A stretch of 64,000 nucleotides of DNA from Rhizophagus irregularis (taxonomy: Eukaryota > Glomeromycota > Glomeromycetes > Glomerales > Glomeraceae), in contig NC_089440.1 of the NCBI RefSeq assembly GCF_026210795.1, positions 992,001-1,056,000 on the forward strand. The letters run 5' to 3'. Every line of letters begins with the position of its first letter. The first letter of the stretch is position 1. Below are positions 39,949-51,074 of the stretch, in pieces. The position numbers were made by a program, and so were the translations under genes. The notes beneath the pieces were generated by a model. It saw only the letters and a list, made by a program, of their open reading frames with translations. It ran no database searches and was not told the origin of the DNA.

Positions 39949-42900
39949 CAGCATTACGTATAGTATAATACATAAATTTTTGAAAAACATAATTGACGGC
40001 TAATCTGATTGATAATAGATAATTTTTTTTCAATTTTTTGACTTTTAACAGACCGTTTTATTGAAAGAAAAAAATAAAATAATTTTTTTTGGTCTGTAAC
40101 AAACCATTTTATTCAATAAAAAATTTTTTTTTGGCCTTTACTGTTATATTTTTTTAACAACAAGCCATTTTATTAAAAAAAATATTTGGTTTAGAATGTT
40201 ATTAATATTCCTTTTTATTATTTTTCTTTAAAAGCAACTTCTTAAATCTAAAATTTATTATTTTAGATACCAATATATTGGAAAAATATGAGTTAAGAGA
40301 AAAGTATAGTCAATTTTTTTGGGAATATTACCATACTAATATTCCTTTTACTTTTTTCTTAGGAACTTGGAATTCAGACTGGAACTCCAATGCTCACTGT
40401 AAGTAAAGAATTTTTTAGCTTTATTTTGTTTATTTTAGAAGTATTATTAACATTTCTATTGTTTTTTCTATTAGAAATGGTTTTTAGATTAAAACTAAAC
40501 TGAAATTTTTAGTAAGTTGAGAATAGGGTGGAATTTTTTTTGTTTTATATGTGAAAGTAGTATTAATATTTTTTTTCTTTAGAAATAGGATCTTCTTTTA
40601 GAAATGATTTTATAAATTATATTCTAAGTTTTTGTTATAATTTATAAAAAAATAATGAACAATTTTTTTGTTTTTGTGTTAATACTTGAATTATCAAATA
40701 ATTAAATATAGTAATATAAATAAATACGTCAGTACAAATTAATTTATGCAATTTGGCATTATGCTAGTAATTGAAAATCAATTATACTGGAAGTATATTC
40801 TAAATACAACTAATTAAATTAAAAAAAAGCCATGATTTCATTTTTTTAATATACAAATGTCATAAAAAAAATTTGCTTATTCTAATATAAATTATAAAGT
40901 CAGAAGTCAACTTTGTGTATTGATCTTAGTAAAAACATTTGCTTATTTTAAGGCAAAATTTTGCCGATCATCTCTGACTTTTATATGTATTTTTCGGGGT
41001 CCTCTCTTACCGCATATGAAATTAACAAAATACTTTTTCAACTTGCGGCTAATCTTGAATGTATTGGCATTCATACTTATGGATCTGTCTGTGATGGTGC
41101 TGGAGAAAATAGGAATCATATTAAAAGTTTTGACTGGTGGGCTTCGTCATGGTCCTTAGAGAATATTGTTGAAGTTGATACTGGAAATAACAATTATGAG
41201 CGTGCAAAAATTATAGCAAAAAGTCTTGATTGTAGTAAGTTTACAGTACAATTACTGGATTCATCCATTTCTAATAAACTTCAAGTTGATCGCAATTCAT
41301 TAAGACAACCAATGCCTACCAAACAAAATTGGAATATTAATGATTCCTGTGAATTTAAAAGTCCTAAAGATAACAAATGGCATGCAGCTATTATTACAAA
41401 TATTAATTCTGAAGCACAAACATTTGATGTCCCAATTTTGTCTAATAAAGAAGGATGGAAAGTAGCAATTGTATCTCAAGATATATACGTTAGACCTTTT
41501 TATGATACTCAGGTTCATTGGACAAATTATAAAACAATAAATCCAATTACTGGTATACCATGGTTTTTTATCAGTGATCCTACACATGTTTTCAAAAAAC
41601 TTCGAAATAATCTTTCAAAAAGCCATACTGGAGAAGGTCAAGTCTGAAATGTTAGAGAGATTATGATAGATGGAAAAGAGGTTAGCTGGCGTCATATTCA
41701 AGGTGTTTATGAGTATACTGCTCAAAATTCAACAGCAAAAATCACAAGACTTACCAAGCGCCATGTCTGGCTTACTTCATGGAGTAAGATGCGAGTTGAC
41801 CTAGCTGAGCATACCCTATTCAAGGATGTTGAAAATGCAATGAATTTAATAGATGAGCTGAAAGAAATATCGACAGGAACAAGAGTGAGTGAATAATAAA
41901 AAGAATTAAAACAAAATAAAAAAAATACTAACAAATTTTTTATTCAGGAATTTATAAATTATTTAAGTCTTTACCGTCAAATATTTCATAGCAAAAAACC
42001 CCTAGAAGGTCTTGCAGATTCTCGTCTTCAAACCTTACAAAAAATTTATGATTGGTTTGTAATTAGAGATCGTCAAAAAAACAGTACAATAAATTGGATT
42101 TCACTACAATGCCAATTTGATTTACTTTTATCTATCCAAGGTTTTTTGGGAATGATAAAAGAGATTTTTACTCTATATCCAGATTCAGTTATTGAACCAC
42201 GCCGAGTATCACAAGATATATTAGAAGGACTATTTGGAACAATTCGACAGCTTGGAGGTGATTCTTCTACACAAACCTTAAAAGGATATGGACATGCATT
42301 AAATAAGTTTCGGGTTACTGCAAGAATGACTTCTGAACTCAAAAGTGTTAATTATGGGAAATCAAACCATACTGGAATGGAGTTTGATTGTCTTACTCGA
42401 TAGTAAGTAGTTTTTTTTGCAAATTAATATTTACTTTGTGTAAAATATTTAATTTTAATTTGATTATAGAAAAACGTTGAAAAATAATAGTATGCATTCT
42501 ACTTTATTATTAAGTAATGCTACACAATTATCCAACATGTCACCCTTTGTACGGAAAATTTTTGAAGTTCTTCTCCTAGATGATCTATTTATGGGAAGAA
42601 TTGAAACTCTGACATTATCTTTTAGTGAAGAAGTTCATCAGCTAAATCAAAAGGTCTCCCTTTTTCAAAAAGAACGCCAGCAGTTTTTTAATTCGTGCCT
42701 CTATAATAATGGAATTTTTTCTTTGTTAGAAAAATGGAGAGATGATATTAAAAACATTGTTTTAAAATCAATTCCTAAAAACAAAGGAAAACTCTGGACA
42801 ACTGCATGGATTTCTCGTCTGGAAATTCATCTGAATAATTATTTATGTTCTGGTATTTGGTTTTTGGAATTTCAAAAAATTATTTTACAAAATCATTCTG

Positions 42901-43446
42901 CCATAACAACACAAAGATTAGTTGCCTATTTTCTTGTTCGCAAAGTGATAGAGGAACTATTTAAGAGTAATGTTCGTGAAAATAGAAACATAGAAGAATG
43001 TGCAGATCCTACCTTAACTCCTAAGGATATTGTTACTCTGAATCAAGCAGAATCTTCAAAATTTTCTTATATTATAGGCTGGGTACTCTTCAAATTACTT
43101 AAAAGAGACCATTTAATGAATTTCCATCCAAAATTTCCAATTATGCACACTTTACTTGGAGCTCTCTGTACAGAAAAAGTTGAATATGTGGCGGAAACCA
43201 AAACACGGACCACTAACATTATACCTGGGCCTGAATTCATACGGTTTATGTATTATTTAGAATCTTTAGTAATTGAATTGTTCAAAAAATATAACGAATT
43301 GGGACCAAACATTTTGCGCTATGTGAAAAATAGTCTTCTTTCTAATTTACCTTTAAATCAAAATTTTATTACAATTTTGAAATATTCAACAAATAATAAT
43401 ATCGAATTGGAAAATGAAGAATTTGGATTTATTTACGAAAGGTGTA

Positions 43447-44407
43447 CAGTCAACTCCCTCTATAGTCACTCCCGTTATAGTCACATTCTACTATATAGTC
43501 ACACCAGTTGAATGTTCAAAACACTTTATTATTAAAATCTATCCTATATAGTCACAATCTATCTATAGTCACTATCACACCTATCCTCATAAATCTTATA
43601 TTAAAAAGAACCGTTTATAATCACTGTTATATAAAGAATATATTAAATAACTTGGCATCTAATAATCGTACAAATATGTATCATAGCTTGTTAGAATCGT
43701 CTCACTGAGACGAATCGAATGGTGGTAGTTTTATCCTTTTATGATCACTGGCTGACGAGTTATTCAACAAAATGTTAAACATCGGCATTATAATATTTCT
43801 TGATTTACGTTTACTGCGCTATTTAACATTTTGCTAGATTTCTCGGTACCTAGTGATTGTAAAAAGACGATTTATAGCTCGTTGGAATTGCCTCATCAAG
43901 ACGAATCGAATGGTGGTAAGCTCATCTCTCTGTGATTAATATTGACGGAGTTATTACTTTTAAACCATTTAATATTTTTTAATTTCGGAAATTGATCTAG
44001 TGATCGGATTTCGATGTATCTTATACCATTAGATTCGTCTCATCTAGACGAATCGAATGGTAGTAAGATCGTCTTTCTAGGATCAATATTGGCAGAGTTA
44101 TTACACAAAAACCATTAATATTTTTTTAATTTCGGAAATTAATCTAGTGATTGGATTACGACGTATTTTATACCATTAGAACCGTCTCATCAAGACGAAT
44201 CGAATGGCGGTAAGATCATCTCTCTACGATTAATATTGGCGAAGTTACGATACAATAAAGTTTTAAGTATAATTCTGGCTAAAATTATGTTAATTTTTGG
44301 CCGGAATTATGATATACAAATATAAGAAATTTTTTATATAGTCACATCTTTTTATAATCACCAAATATGGACTGTCCCAAATGTGTGACTATAAAGAGAG
44401 TTGACTG
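43447..44407. mobile_element. 961-bp mariner/pogo-type MITE, TA duplication
   Basis: CAGTCAACTCCCTCTATAGTC at the left pairs with the right end, reversed CAGTCAACTCTCTTTATAGTC. TA flanks both sides (43445-43446 and 44408-44409). Removing it joins YERC to ISIYMKS in the P-like gene in frame. The interior holds four copies of the GTCTCATC-AGACGAATCGAATGG module as a tandem array and TTCTGGCTAAAATTA/TGGCCGGAATTA motifs near 44271-44310. No transposase. Confidence 0.88.
43687..44252 (+). repeat. Tandem array of a GTCTC…GAGAC-containing unit
   Basis: Four units have cores at 43697-43727, 43890-43918, 44030-44066 and 44181-44212. The core is a short hairpin (CGTCTCATC-AGACG) followed by AATCGAATGGTGGTAAG, then CTCTCTA-GATTAATATTG and ACGGAGTTATTAC. 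Units 2-4 have a period of about 145 bp. Related units occur in two other elements (46802-47388 and 51075-52271). Confidence 0.8.
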
Positions 44408-45573
44408 TATCTCAATCTATATGAAAAGTCGTCAAAAAACATGGAGGGACGTTAATAATTATATTCCAGAAAAAGGCACCGCAAGTTTAAGAGAAAACTT
44501 GAAAACAATGCGTTCAAGTCATTCTACAACAGAAAATAAAAAACCCTCTCTCATGAAAAAAGCAAATTTACCTACTAATCCTGCTCATGCTTTGGAACAA
44601 CTTCGGGTATGAGCGCAGCTTGAAGAAGTAGAAGATTCATTCGCTAAAATGTTTTTAGTATCAGAATTATTGTGGTTAATCTGGGCATTTGGGACTTCAA
44701 CACCATATAAAAAAAAACAAAAGTTGGTACCTATAATTATTTTCAACTTGAAAAATCGGTCACCTTTTACTGACGAAGCATTTAACTAAGAATTGTTTCA
44801 TAGATAATTGTGTCATTGTTCGATATAAATAAAGTAAAAAATATACTACGATTAAAAAAATTTTATTATTAATTTTCCCGACTGAGAAAAAAATATTAAT
44901 TACATAGAAACCCTTAATTAAACATATTTGAGCTAACCAGAAAGCCAATAACGCGCTAAATGCTATGAAACTTTGGCAGTAAACAGTTCTTTTGTATGCT
45001 ACTTTATGCTCGAACATCAGCTTTTAGAAACGTTGTGTGTCAAAAGTTTTAGGCTTGAGATATTTTTTTTATATAGTAAAAAAAAATGATCAGTATAAAT
45101 TCAGGGGTGACAGTTTTGATGGTGACACAAAAAATAAAAAAAATAAGTTGTCCTCCCACACCCCTAGTAAATACTATCAAATTACCCCTCTATAATCACA
45201 ATTTGACTATAATCACTATCACCGCATAATCCCAAACGGATATATCATTTCTATTAATGATTAGACCTCTATTAATCACATCATAATTTCGGCCAAAAAG
45301 CAATTTCACCCAGAATTACGAAACATATAATTTTTTCTTTCCTTTTTAGGAATTAATGTTACACAACATTCCAACACAAAATCAGCAAAAAGATTTTTTG
45401 TGAAATGGCTATCACCAAAAAAGGAAATATCCGTAGTGATCACATAATTTTATAAATTATAATTTACTAATTTTGGTCAAAATTAAGATATAGTACCTGT
45501 ATATAAGCACACCCCTATACAATCACTAATTTTATGGGAACCAATTAGGTGACTATATGAGGGTCTGACTGTA

Positions 45574-45839
45574 TACTGTTTAATAAAGTAATATATAAAA
45601 CAAACATATATAAAATAAATCTTTTTGTAACAAAGTTTTTTATAGTAAATTTTTTTTATTATAACAAAGAATTTTGCAAAATGAAATTTTACCATAAAAG
45701 ACAATTTACATAGTTTTTTCAAATATAGTAATTTTTAACCATTTTTCTTAAATAATAATGATAGAAGTTCATATTTCACATTTTATTATTTTATAACTTC
45801 ATTTTTTACTTTGCCTCACATATATTTTTAATATGCCAA
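45574..45839. other. No gene seen
   Basis: A+T-rich spacer between the mariner-type right end and the pogo relic. An antisense frame here is low-complexity (K/F/Y-rich) and is rejected. Confidence 0.4.
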
Positions 45840-46590
45840 AAATAACCATTAGAACATAATATAATAATAAAATTCCTAAAAAATATAAGTCTCTTACTAT
45901 GGCACAAAAAAAATAAACCTGTTTAAGGAAAATATCTAAGTCTTTTTTTAAAATAAAAAGAGTTGATTAATAAATATAAAGTTAATGAAGGAATGATTAG
46001 TGATATTTTAAAAGCAAAAAACTGATAGCTTTATGTTGATTTTAATAATTCACATTAATTGAAATTGGTTTGAAGTATAAAAAAAACTTCTATTTATTAT
46101 TATTGAAGAAGCTTTATTTCTTTAAGTAGAAAATGCCCTTTAAATTGAATTTAATATTAGTTACAAAATTCTCAAAATTAAGGCTTTAGAATTTGCTTTT
46201 TTATGTAAAAAAAAAAAAATTTAAAAGAATCAATCGAGTGGATTGATAATTTTAAAAAGTGGTATAATCTTAAAAAATAAATATACATAAGAAAGCAGTA
46301 GGTATACTACTTTAAAATCTTAATGCAATACATAAAAATCTTTATCAAACTCTAAAGAATTCTGCTCCTGAAAATATTTTTAATTGAAATGAAATAGGTA
46401 TTTTTTGGAAAATAAAACTTAACCATATAATATCAAATAGTTCAATTGTTAGAACAAAACAATTAAAAAATCATATAACTGTTTTACTTACCTGTAATAC
46501 AACTGGAAGTGAAAAAATATGCCCATTATTTATACACAAATATAAAAATCTATAAGCCCTTAAAAATATCAACAAGTTGATATATTTTTT
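45840..46590 (+). pseudogene. pogo/Tigger-type (DDE_1) transposase relic
   Basis: Broken frames read in order KKYKSLTMAQKK, then YKVNEGMISDILKAKN (an HTH-like pogo DNA-binding part), FKKWYNLKK, NLYQTLKNSAPENIFN, then a stop followed by NEIGIFWKIKLNH where family members have the NCDETG catalytic motif, and HITVLLTCNTTGSEK, CPLFIHKYKN. The order matches Tigger/jerky-like transposases. Many stops and shifts, and loss of the catalytic Asp, make it dead. It lies just right of CAGT-ended elements and may be a relative of their former transposase source. Confidence 0.65.
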
Positions 46591-46801
46591 TTTTCATTGA
46601 CAATATATCAACCTATGTCTTATATGACAATATATATTTTATTAATATTATAATTGAACACTTTTCTTCAAATATTACAGCAGTATTACAATACACTTAC
46701 AACTGTATAATCAAGGAACCATTAATAGTTTTAAAGTAATTTATTTATTTTATCAATATTTTTAATATAAGGTTTAAAATTTGAACGCACCTGCGTTTGA
46801 A

Positions 46802-47388
46802 CTATATATGAAACTGAAATTGGTTAATTTTGACCTCTGAAATGGTCAAAATGGTCAAAATGATTTCGACTTGAGCCCCTCCAAAGTTGAAATGGTCAAA
46901 ATTATATCATAGCTAGTCATATGATTTTATAGTAAACAATAATATTAAAATTTAAAGTTAACGAACTCCGCATCCAGTGATTCAATTTTTATGATCTTTA
47001 TACAGTTGGATTCAGCTCATCGAGAGGATTCCATGATATGTATTTCATATTTGTAGCATCAATATTGACGAAGTTATTCACGTTTAAAATTTGGTATTAA
47101 ATAGTCTTATAATTTTTACAATAATTTTAAAATTCAAAGTTAACGATCTCCGCATCCAGTGATTCGATTTTTATGATCTTTACGCGGTTGGATTCAGCTC
47201 ATAAAATGGATTCCAATGATATGTATTTCATATCTGTAGCATCAATATTGACGGAGTTATTCACGTTTAAAATTTTATATTAAATTATAATTATGTAATT
47301 TTGACCATTTCGACTTTAATTTTGACTTTTGACCATCCCAAGTCAAAATATTTCTACTTTTGGGCTTTAATTTCGACTTCATGTATAG
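46802..47388. mobile_element. 587-bp inverted-repeat element with GTCTC-type module
   Basis: The ends CTATATATGAAACTGAAAT and, reversed, CTATACATGAAGTCGAAAT pair, and TTTGAA flanks both sides (46796-46801 and 47389-47394). The interior has two direct copies (about 46945-47095 and 47115-47275) of a block containing CGCATCCAGTGATTC, GTTGGATTCAGCTCAT, and ATCAATATTGACG-AGTTATTCACG, plus GACTTTTGACC-type repeats at both ends. No coding capacity. Confidence 0.75.
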
Positions 47389-47672
47389 TTTGAATGCACC
47401 CCCCTTTTTTTGAAATTTTTAAATAGTAAATTTGTTGATCATTTATGATAGGGTTTTGATCCTTTTTTAAGCTATCCAGATGAATCTGTTATTCAAGCTT
47501 AATTAGGATGATCCTTATGATGGATTTAGACAGATTGTGTAATCCAGATTTGCAGATTGGACGGATTGTAATCCAGATTAGTATATAAATAGTTAAATAC
47601 TGATTTGCTATATTAATAATCACTATTTACTTGAACAAAATTCTTTACGTCCCACTTAAATTATTGTTAACA

Positions 47673-49346
47673 ATGGAAAATAATAATATTGAAATTGATT
47701 TGGATAATGAAGTATCTCCTAATAGAAGTTTACGAAGGCCTTTAAGTTCAAAGAATACAAATTTAGAAACTACTGTCCATGAAATTAGAAGAAAAGGTTG
47801 TAAAATAATTCTTTTTATTAAAAAGAATAAAAAATTTATCTTTTTTTAATTAATGTTTATAAAAGAGAAAAGAAATTATACAAGTATCACATATAGTTAT
47901 TTTACAAAATGTTCTGATATTAATGGAGAATTATGCATATGTACATTTTTGGATGAAAAGGGAAATCGTTGTGGAAAAACTTATCGAAATATGGGTAGTT
48001 CAACTGGAAATCTACTTCGTCATCTTGATGAAGCATATCAAATATGTTCAAATAGTCATAATAATAAAAAGGTACTGTATATAGTTAATGTATATAGTTA
48101 ATAATTTACATTTAATTTATTTATTACTTTTTTGCTATTTAATAATTAAAATCTATTTTAGGTACGAACACAAAACAGTCAACCACATCCTCCAGATGTT
48201 CAGAGACAACGTGAAGAATTAATATTAAAGTGAATGTTAAAAACAAACCAGCCTCTTTCTGTTATTACAAACGAAGCGTATAAGGAAAAAATGGCTGAAT
48301 TTGATCCAGCATTTGTTATACCAGGGGAGAAAAAATTCGTACTATGATTGGAAGGAGTTTTAATCATAGTCAACAAATTCTTCAAAATCTTATTAATGAA
48401 ACTTCACAAAACGTTTCTTTAACAGCTGTCTTTTAGTCAAGTCAATCAAAACATAGCTATTTGGAAATAACTGCTGTATGGATTATACCAATATTTGAGA
48501 TAAAAGATGTAATGTTAGAGATTGAATATATACCAGCTCCTCATATATCAGAAATGATTGCCAATTCATTTTATAAATTTATTTCAAGTTGGAATTTAAG
48601 AAACCGGATTACTTCAATTACCATTGATAATGGTGCAAATATGGTTGCAGCAGTTCGTTCTTTAAAAGAAAAATCTGGGTGTATTAATATCCAACATATG
48701 CCATGTGCTAGTCATACCTTACAACTTGCTATTGGAAAGGGATTGGCATATGCAGAAGCCTTAATAGCACGAGCAAAAAAATTGATATGATTCTTTGGAA
48801 CTCAAAGTAGAGCGGCTACTTGAAGTTGAAAAAAAGCTTGGTTATGAAGATTGTTTACACCTTATCCAACTTGTTAGAACTCAACATATTATGCTTAGGA
48901 TTATCTTTTTTTTCTTAAAGATGTTATTGTTCAACTTCAAACAGATTTATGTATATCAACAAATAATGAAGATAAAAGAGATGGTAAAAAACTCAAAAAT
49001 ATTATACTTTCAGATGAAGAGTGGGAATTAATAGACCAATTAGTTAATTTGTTAATGCCGTTTGAAAATGCTACCTGTGAATTTTCAGGTGGAATATATA
49101 TTACTTTTAATAAGTAAAATGATTGATACTATTAAATAATTGATTTTCGACTTGGCTGATTTTCTAGCATTATCACCTATTAATCCTTCAGAAGACAATA
49201 CAGCATTTGGGTTAGAAGAGATTATTGAACCAATTGAAGTTGTTGAAGTTGATGATAATGAAGTAATTGGCAATTATACAAAAAGAAAAATCTCAATAAA
49301 AAATCCTTTGAACACAGCTGGAATCTTAAATACAATTAAAGCCAAA

Positions 49347-49384
<38 letters not shown>

Positions 49385-49984
49385 ATATACTATTCATTAA
49401 TTTATTATTGGAATATTCCAATTGATTCCAGATTTTTAGCCACACTCTTAGATCCACATTATAAAAATCTGGATTGTGTAGAGGTTGAAAATAAAAAGAC
49501 CTGCATTATGCAAAAACTTTATTATGAGTATGAATCAATGAAAGGTACACCTATACCAGTTAAAAGTCCTGAATATCTTTCTACTGATGCAAATAAAAAT
49601 ACACATTCATATAAACAATATCACCAAAATCGACTTGACAAGAAAAAAAAGAAAGCCCTAAATGAACTATCAGAAGAAGATGAAATAACAAGATTTTTAG
49701 AAATGCAAGTAGCTTTGGAAGTAGAAAATCCATTGGAATAGTGGGGAAAAAATTCACAAAATTTTCCAATTCTTTCTCAGCTTGCTCAAAAATATTTGGC
49801 TATACCCGGCAAGTGAACGCTTATTCTTAAACGCCAGAAGCCTTATTTCTCCTCTTAGAAATCGTCTTAATCCAACATTAGTAACTAAAATGCTCTTTTT
49901 AAAACGAAATATAAAAGTTAAAAAAGTTTTCACGCCAGATTGGAATAACTTAGAAGATGAAGCATTATTAGAAATAGAAGTATA
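47673..49984 (+). pseudogene. hAT transposase, BED-finger type, dead
   Basis: Exon-like pieces in order: acidic start at 47673; a BED-type zinc finger (FTKCSDINGELCICTFLDEK, then CGKTY…GNLLRHL, 47895-48030); the catalytic core with HSYLEITAVWIIP, ITSITIDNGANMVAA, MPCASHTLQLAIGKGL (48450-48780); DEEWELIDQLVNLLMPFENAT near 49015-49075; and the C-terminal dimerisation region FPILSQLAQKYLAIP…ASERLF and LISPLRNRLNPTLV (49750-49900). Stops at 48231, 48435, 48788 and 49739, frameshifts, and a small deletion in the dimerisation motif show decay. The first catalytic Asp appears as Val next to a TAG. An AT microsatellite interrupts 49347-49390. Family placement is confident. Confidence 0.82.
49347..49390. 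repeat. AT microsatellite in the hAT transposase relic
   Basis: Alternating TATA for about 40 bp with one ACAT interruption. Confidence 0.8.
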
Positions 49985-50015
49985 ATAATTTTATATTGTA
50001 TACTAATATTATTAA

Positions 50016-50063
50016 AATAATAAAAAAAAGATTTTATATAATATACATAATATTAAATAATTT
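50016..50063. repeat. 48-bp target duplication of the LINE, left copy
   Basis: This sequence, starting AATAATAAAAAAAAG, recurs at 57498-57545 immediately after the LINE poly-A tail with a single C/T difference. Confidence 0.75.
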
Positions 50064-50186
50064 ATTAATTTTATATTGTATACCAACATTATTAAAATAA
50101 TAAAAAAGACATTTTTTTTTGCGAAACATTTCTTAAGAATTTTTAAGCTAATCAATTAGAAAATAAAATTTTAGGATAAATATTGA

Positions 50187-51074
50187 ATGATATTGGAGAA
50201 GAGAATAATGCCATTTAAAACAATAAAGAATTTGTTTAGCTGGTCTAAACAAAAACTTACTGCGCTAACGTCAATTAACAAAGAAACAGAAACTGCAAGT
50301 AAATTAGAATTGGAAGAGGGAGAACTTGAACAACTCCCCAAAACTTTCCCAAATGACAATCAGGACAACAACAAGACGCGTACACAACAGACAAAGACTA
50401 ATTATACACAATCAAATGACAATCAGGACAACAACAAGACGCGTACACAACAGGCAAAGACTAACTATACACAACTAAATGCAAATGTATATAACAACAA
50501 CAACAACGCGGAGATTAACAACACATTCAATTTAACGTTTATGGGACACAACATTAACGGGCTGGGCCCAGATCATTCCAAACTTAACTTACTAACGGAA
50601 TATTGCTCAAACAAGGGAGCTGACATAATAGGTATATGTGAAACAAACAGAGATAGAAAACACGGTGAATATTGGAATAAGCAAAGCTTAGTATACACCT
50701 CTTTCTGGACTAATAAAGACAATAAGATAAAAGGATCCGGAGTGTGCATAATGATCAATAAGAAATGGGAAAAACACATTGGAAAAATTAGAAGATTGGG
50801 TGCATACTATATAGAAGCTTAGTTGTTCTTTAAGAATTGCACGCTCATAATAGGTGTAATTTATTTACCACCATCAGACACGAAAAAACAAAACGAGCTC
50901 ACAAACTACATTAAAAAAGAATTCACTAATCACAGCAAGAAAAACAGGTATTACGTTTTGATAGGAGATCTCAATTCATACATGGATAGAACATTAGATT
51001 ATAGTGGCCCATCCAAACTTGGAAAAAGACCTTCAAATATTATTACATGGCTAGACAACGCCTTCTTTACGGAC
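50187..51074 (+). pseudogene. LINE ORF, N-terminal part: linker and endonuclease first half
   Basis: The frame opens at 50187 (MILEKRIMPFKTIKNLF; an internal Met at residue 8 is an alternative). A 21-residue unit (NDNQDNNKTRTQQTKTNYTQ plus S) is repeated in tandem (50352-50477). The endonuclease begins near 50535 with LTFMGHNINGLGPDHSKL, then ADIIGICETN (catalytic Glu), and after the stop YYVLIGDLNSYMD (GDxN motif). A single in-frame TAG at 50820-50822 interrupts it where Trp would fit. It ends at FFTD, where the foldback element is inserted. Confidence 0.8.

Larger units (their letters stand above)
39511..41003. mobile_element. 1493-bp inverted-repeat element in the P-like gene, 8-bp duplication
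   Basis: The left end AGGACCTCGAAAAATACATA pairs with the right end, reversed AGGACCCCGAAAAATACATA, and the match runs for about 30 bp. CTCTTACC flanks both sides exactly (39503-39510 and 41004-41011). Reading across the empty site joins GINTLT to AYEINKI in frame, which confirms the boundaries. The 8-bp duplication fits hAT-type transposition. The interior has an AT run, a 42-bp minisatellite, and at 40040-40190 three loose copies of a CCATTTTATT-A-rich unit, but no transposase. Confidence 0.88.
37374..44789 (+). pseudogene. P-element-like (THAP9-type) transposase gene, disrupted
   Basis: Exons traced: 37374-37454, 37522-38212, 38310-38890, 38953-39194, 39266-39510 continuing at 41012-41884, 41948-42402, 42470-43446 continuing at 44410-44789. 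The central part has the order of a P-element transposase: a helical RWAISVYSQAGHAAYDAM segment, FFSHDSFKIQKGLLWSQ (first Asp), HQIIWHSAT, then YGSVCDGAGENR (second Asp), ISDPTHVFKKLRNNL, WLTSWSKMRVDLAEHTL, and SQDILEGLFGTIRQLGGDS (Glu region). About 120 residues with two Tudor/agenet-like stretches lie between the second Asp and the DPTH motif. The long C-terminal part is not recognised. In-frame TGA codons sit at 38333, 41645 and 44610, a frameshift lies near 38640, and elements of 1493 and 961 bp interrupt exons. This copy cannot make protein. Confidence 0.75.
37100..45571 (+). mobile_element. Element with Tc1/mariner-type ends enclosing a P-like transposase
   Basis: CAGTCAGACCCCCATACAGTC at the left pairs with the reverse complement of the right end, CAGTCAGACCCTCATATAGTC, and TA flanks both sides (37098-37099 and 45572-45573). 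Farther in, the block around GAGGGGTGTGGGGGCCAACTT at 37180 has an inverted partner at about 45150-45180, so the pairing is more than a short coincidence. The TA duplication and CAGT ends are of Tc1/mariner/pogo type, yet the gene inside is P-element-like. Two further elements are nested within. The alternative is that two separate mariner-like MITEs flank the gene. Confidence 0.6.

Noticed and set aside
39680-40003. Repetitive proteins (SSDFLLISSITPWN-type) on both strands
   Set aside because: Produced by the 42-bp minisatellite, whose period is divisible by three.
43447-44252. CRISPR-like array (regular repeats with hairpin)
   Set aside because: The repeats are about 145 bp, diverged and inside a TA-flanked transposon in a eukaryotic genome; no short unique spacers.
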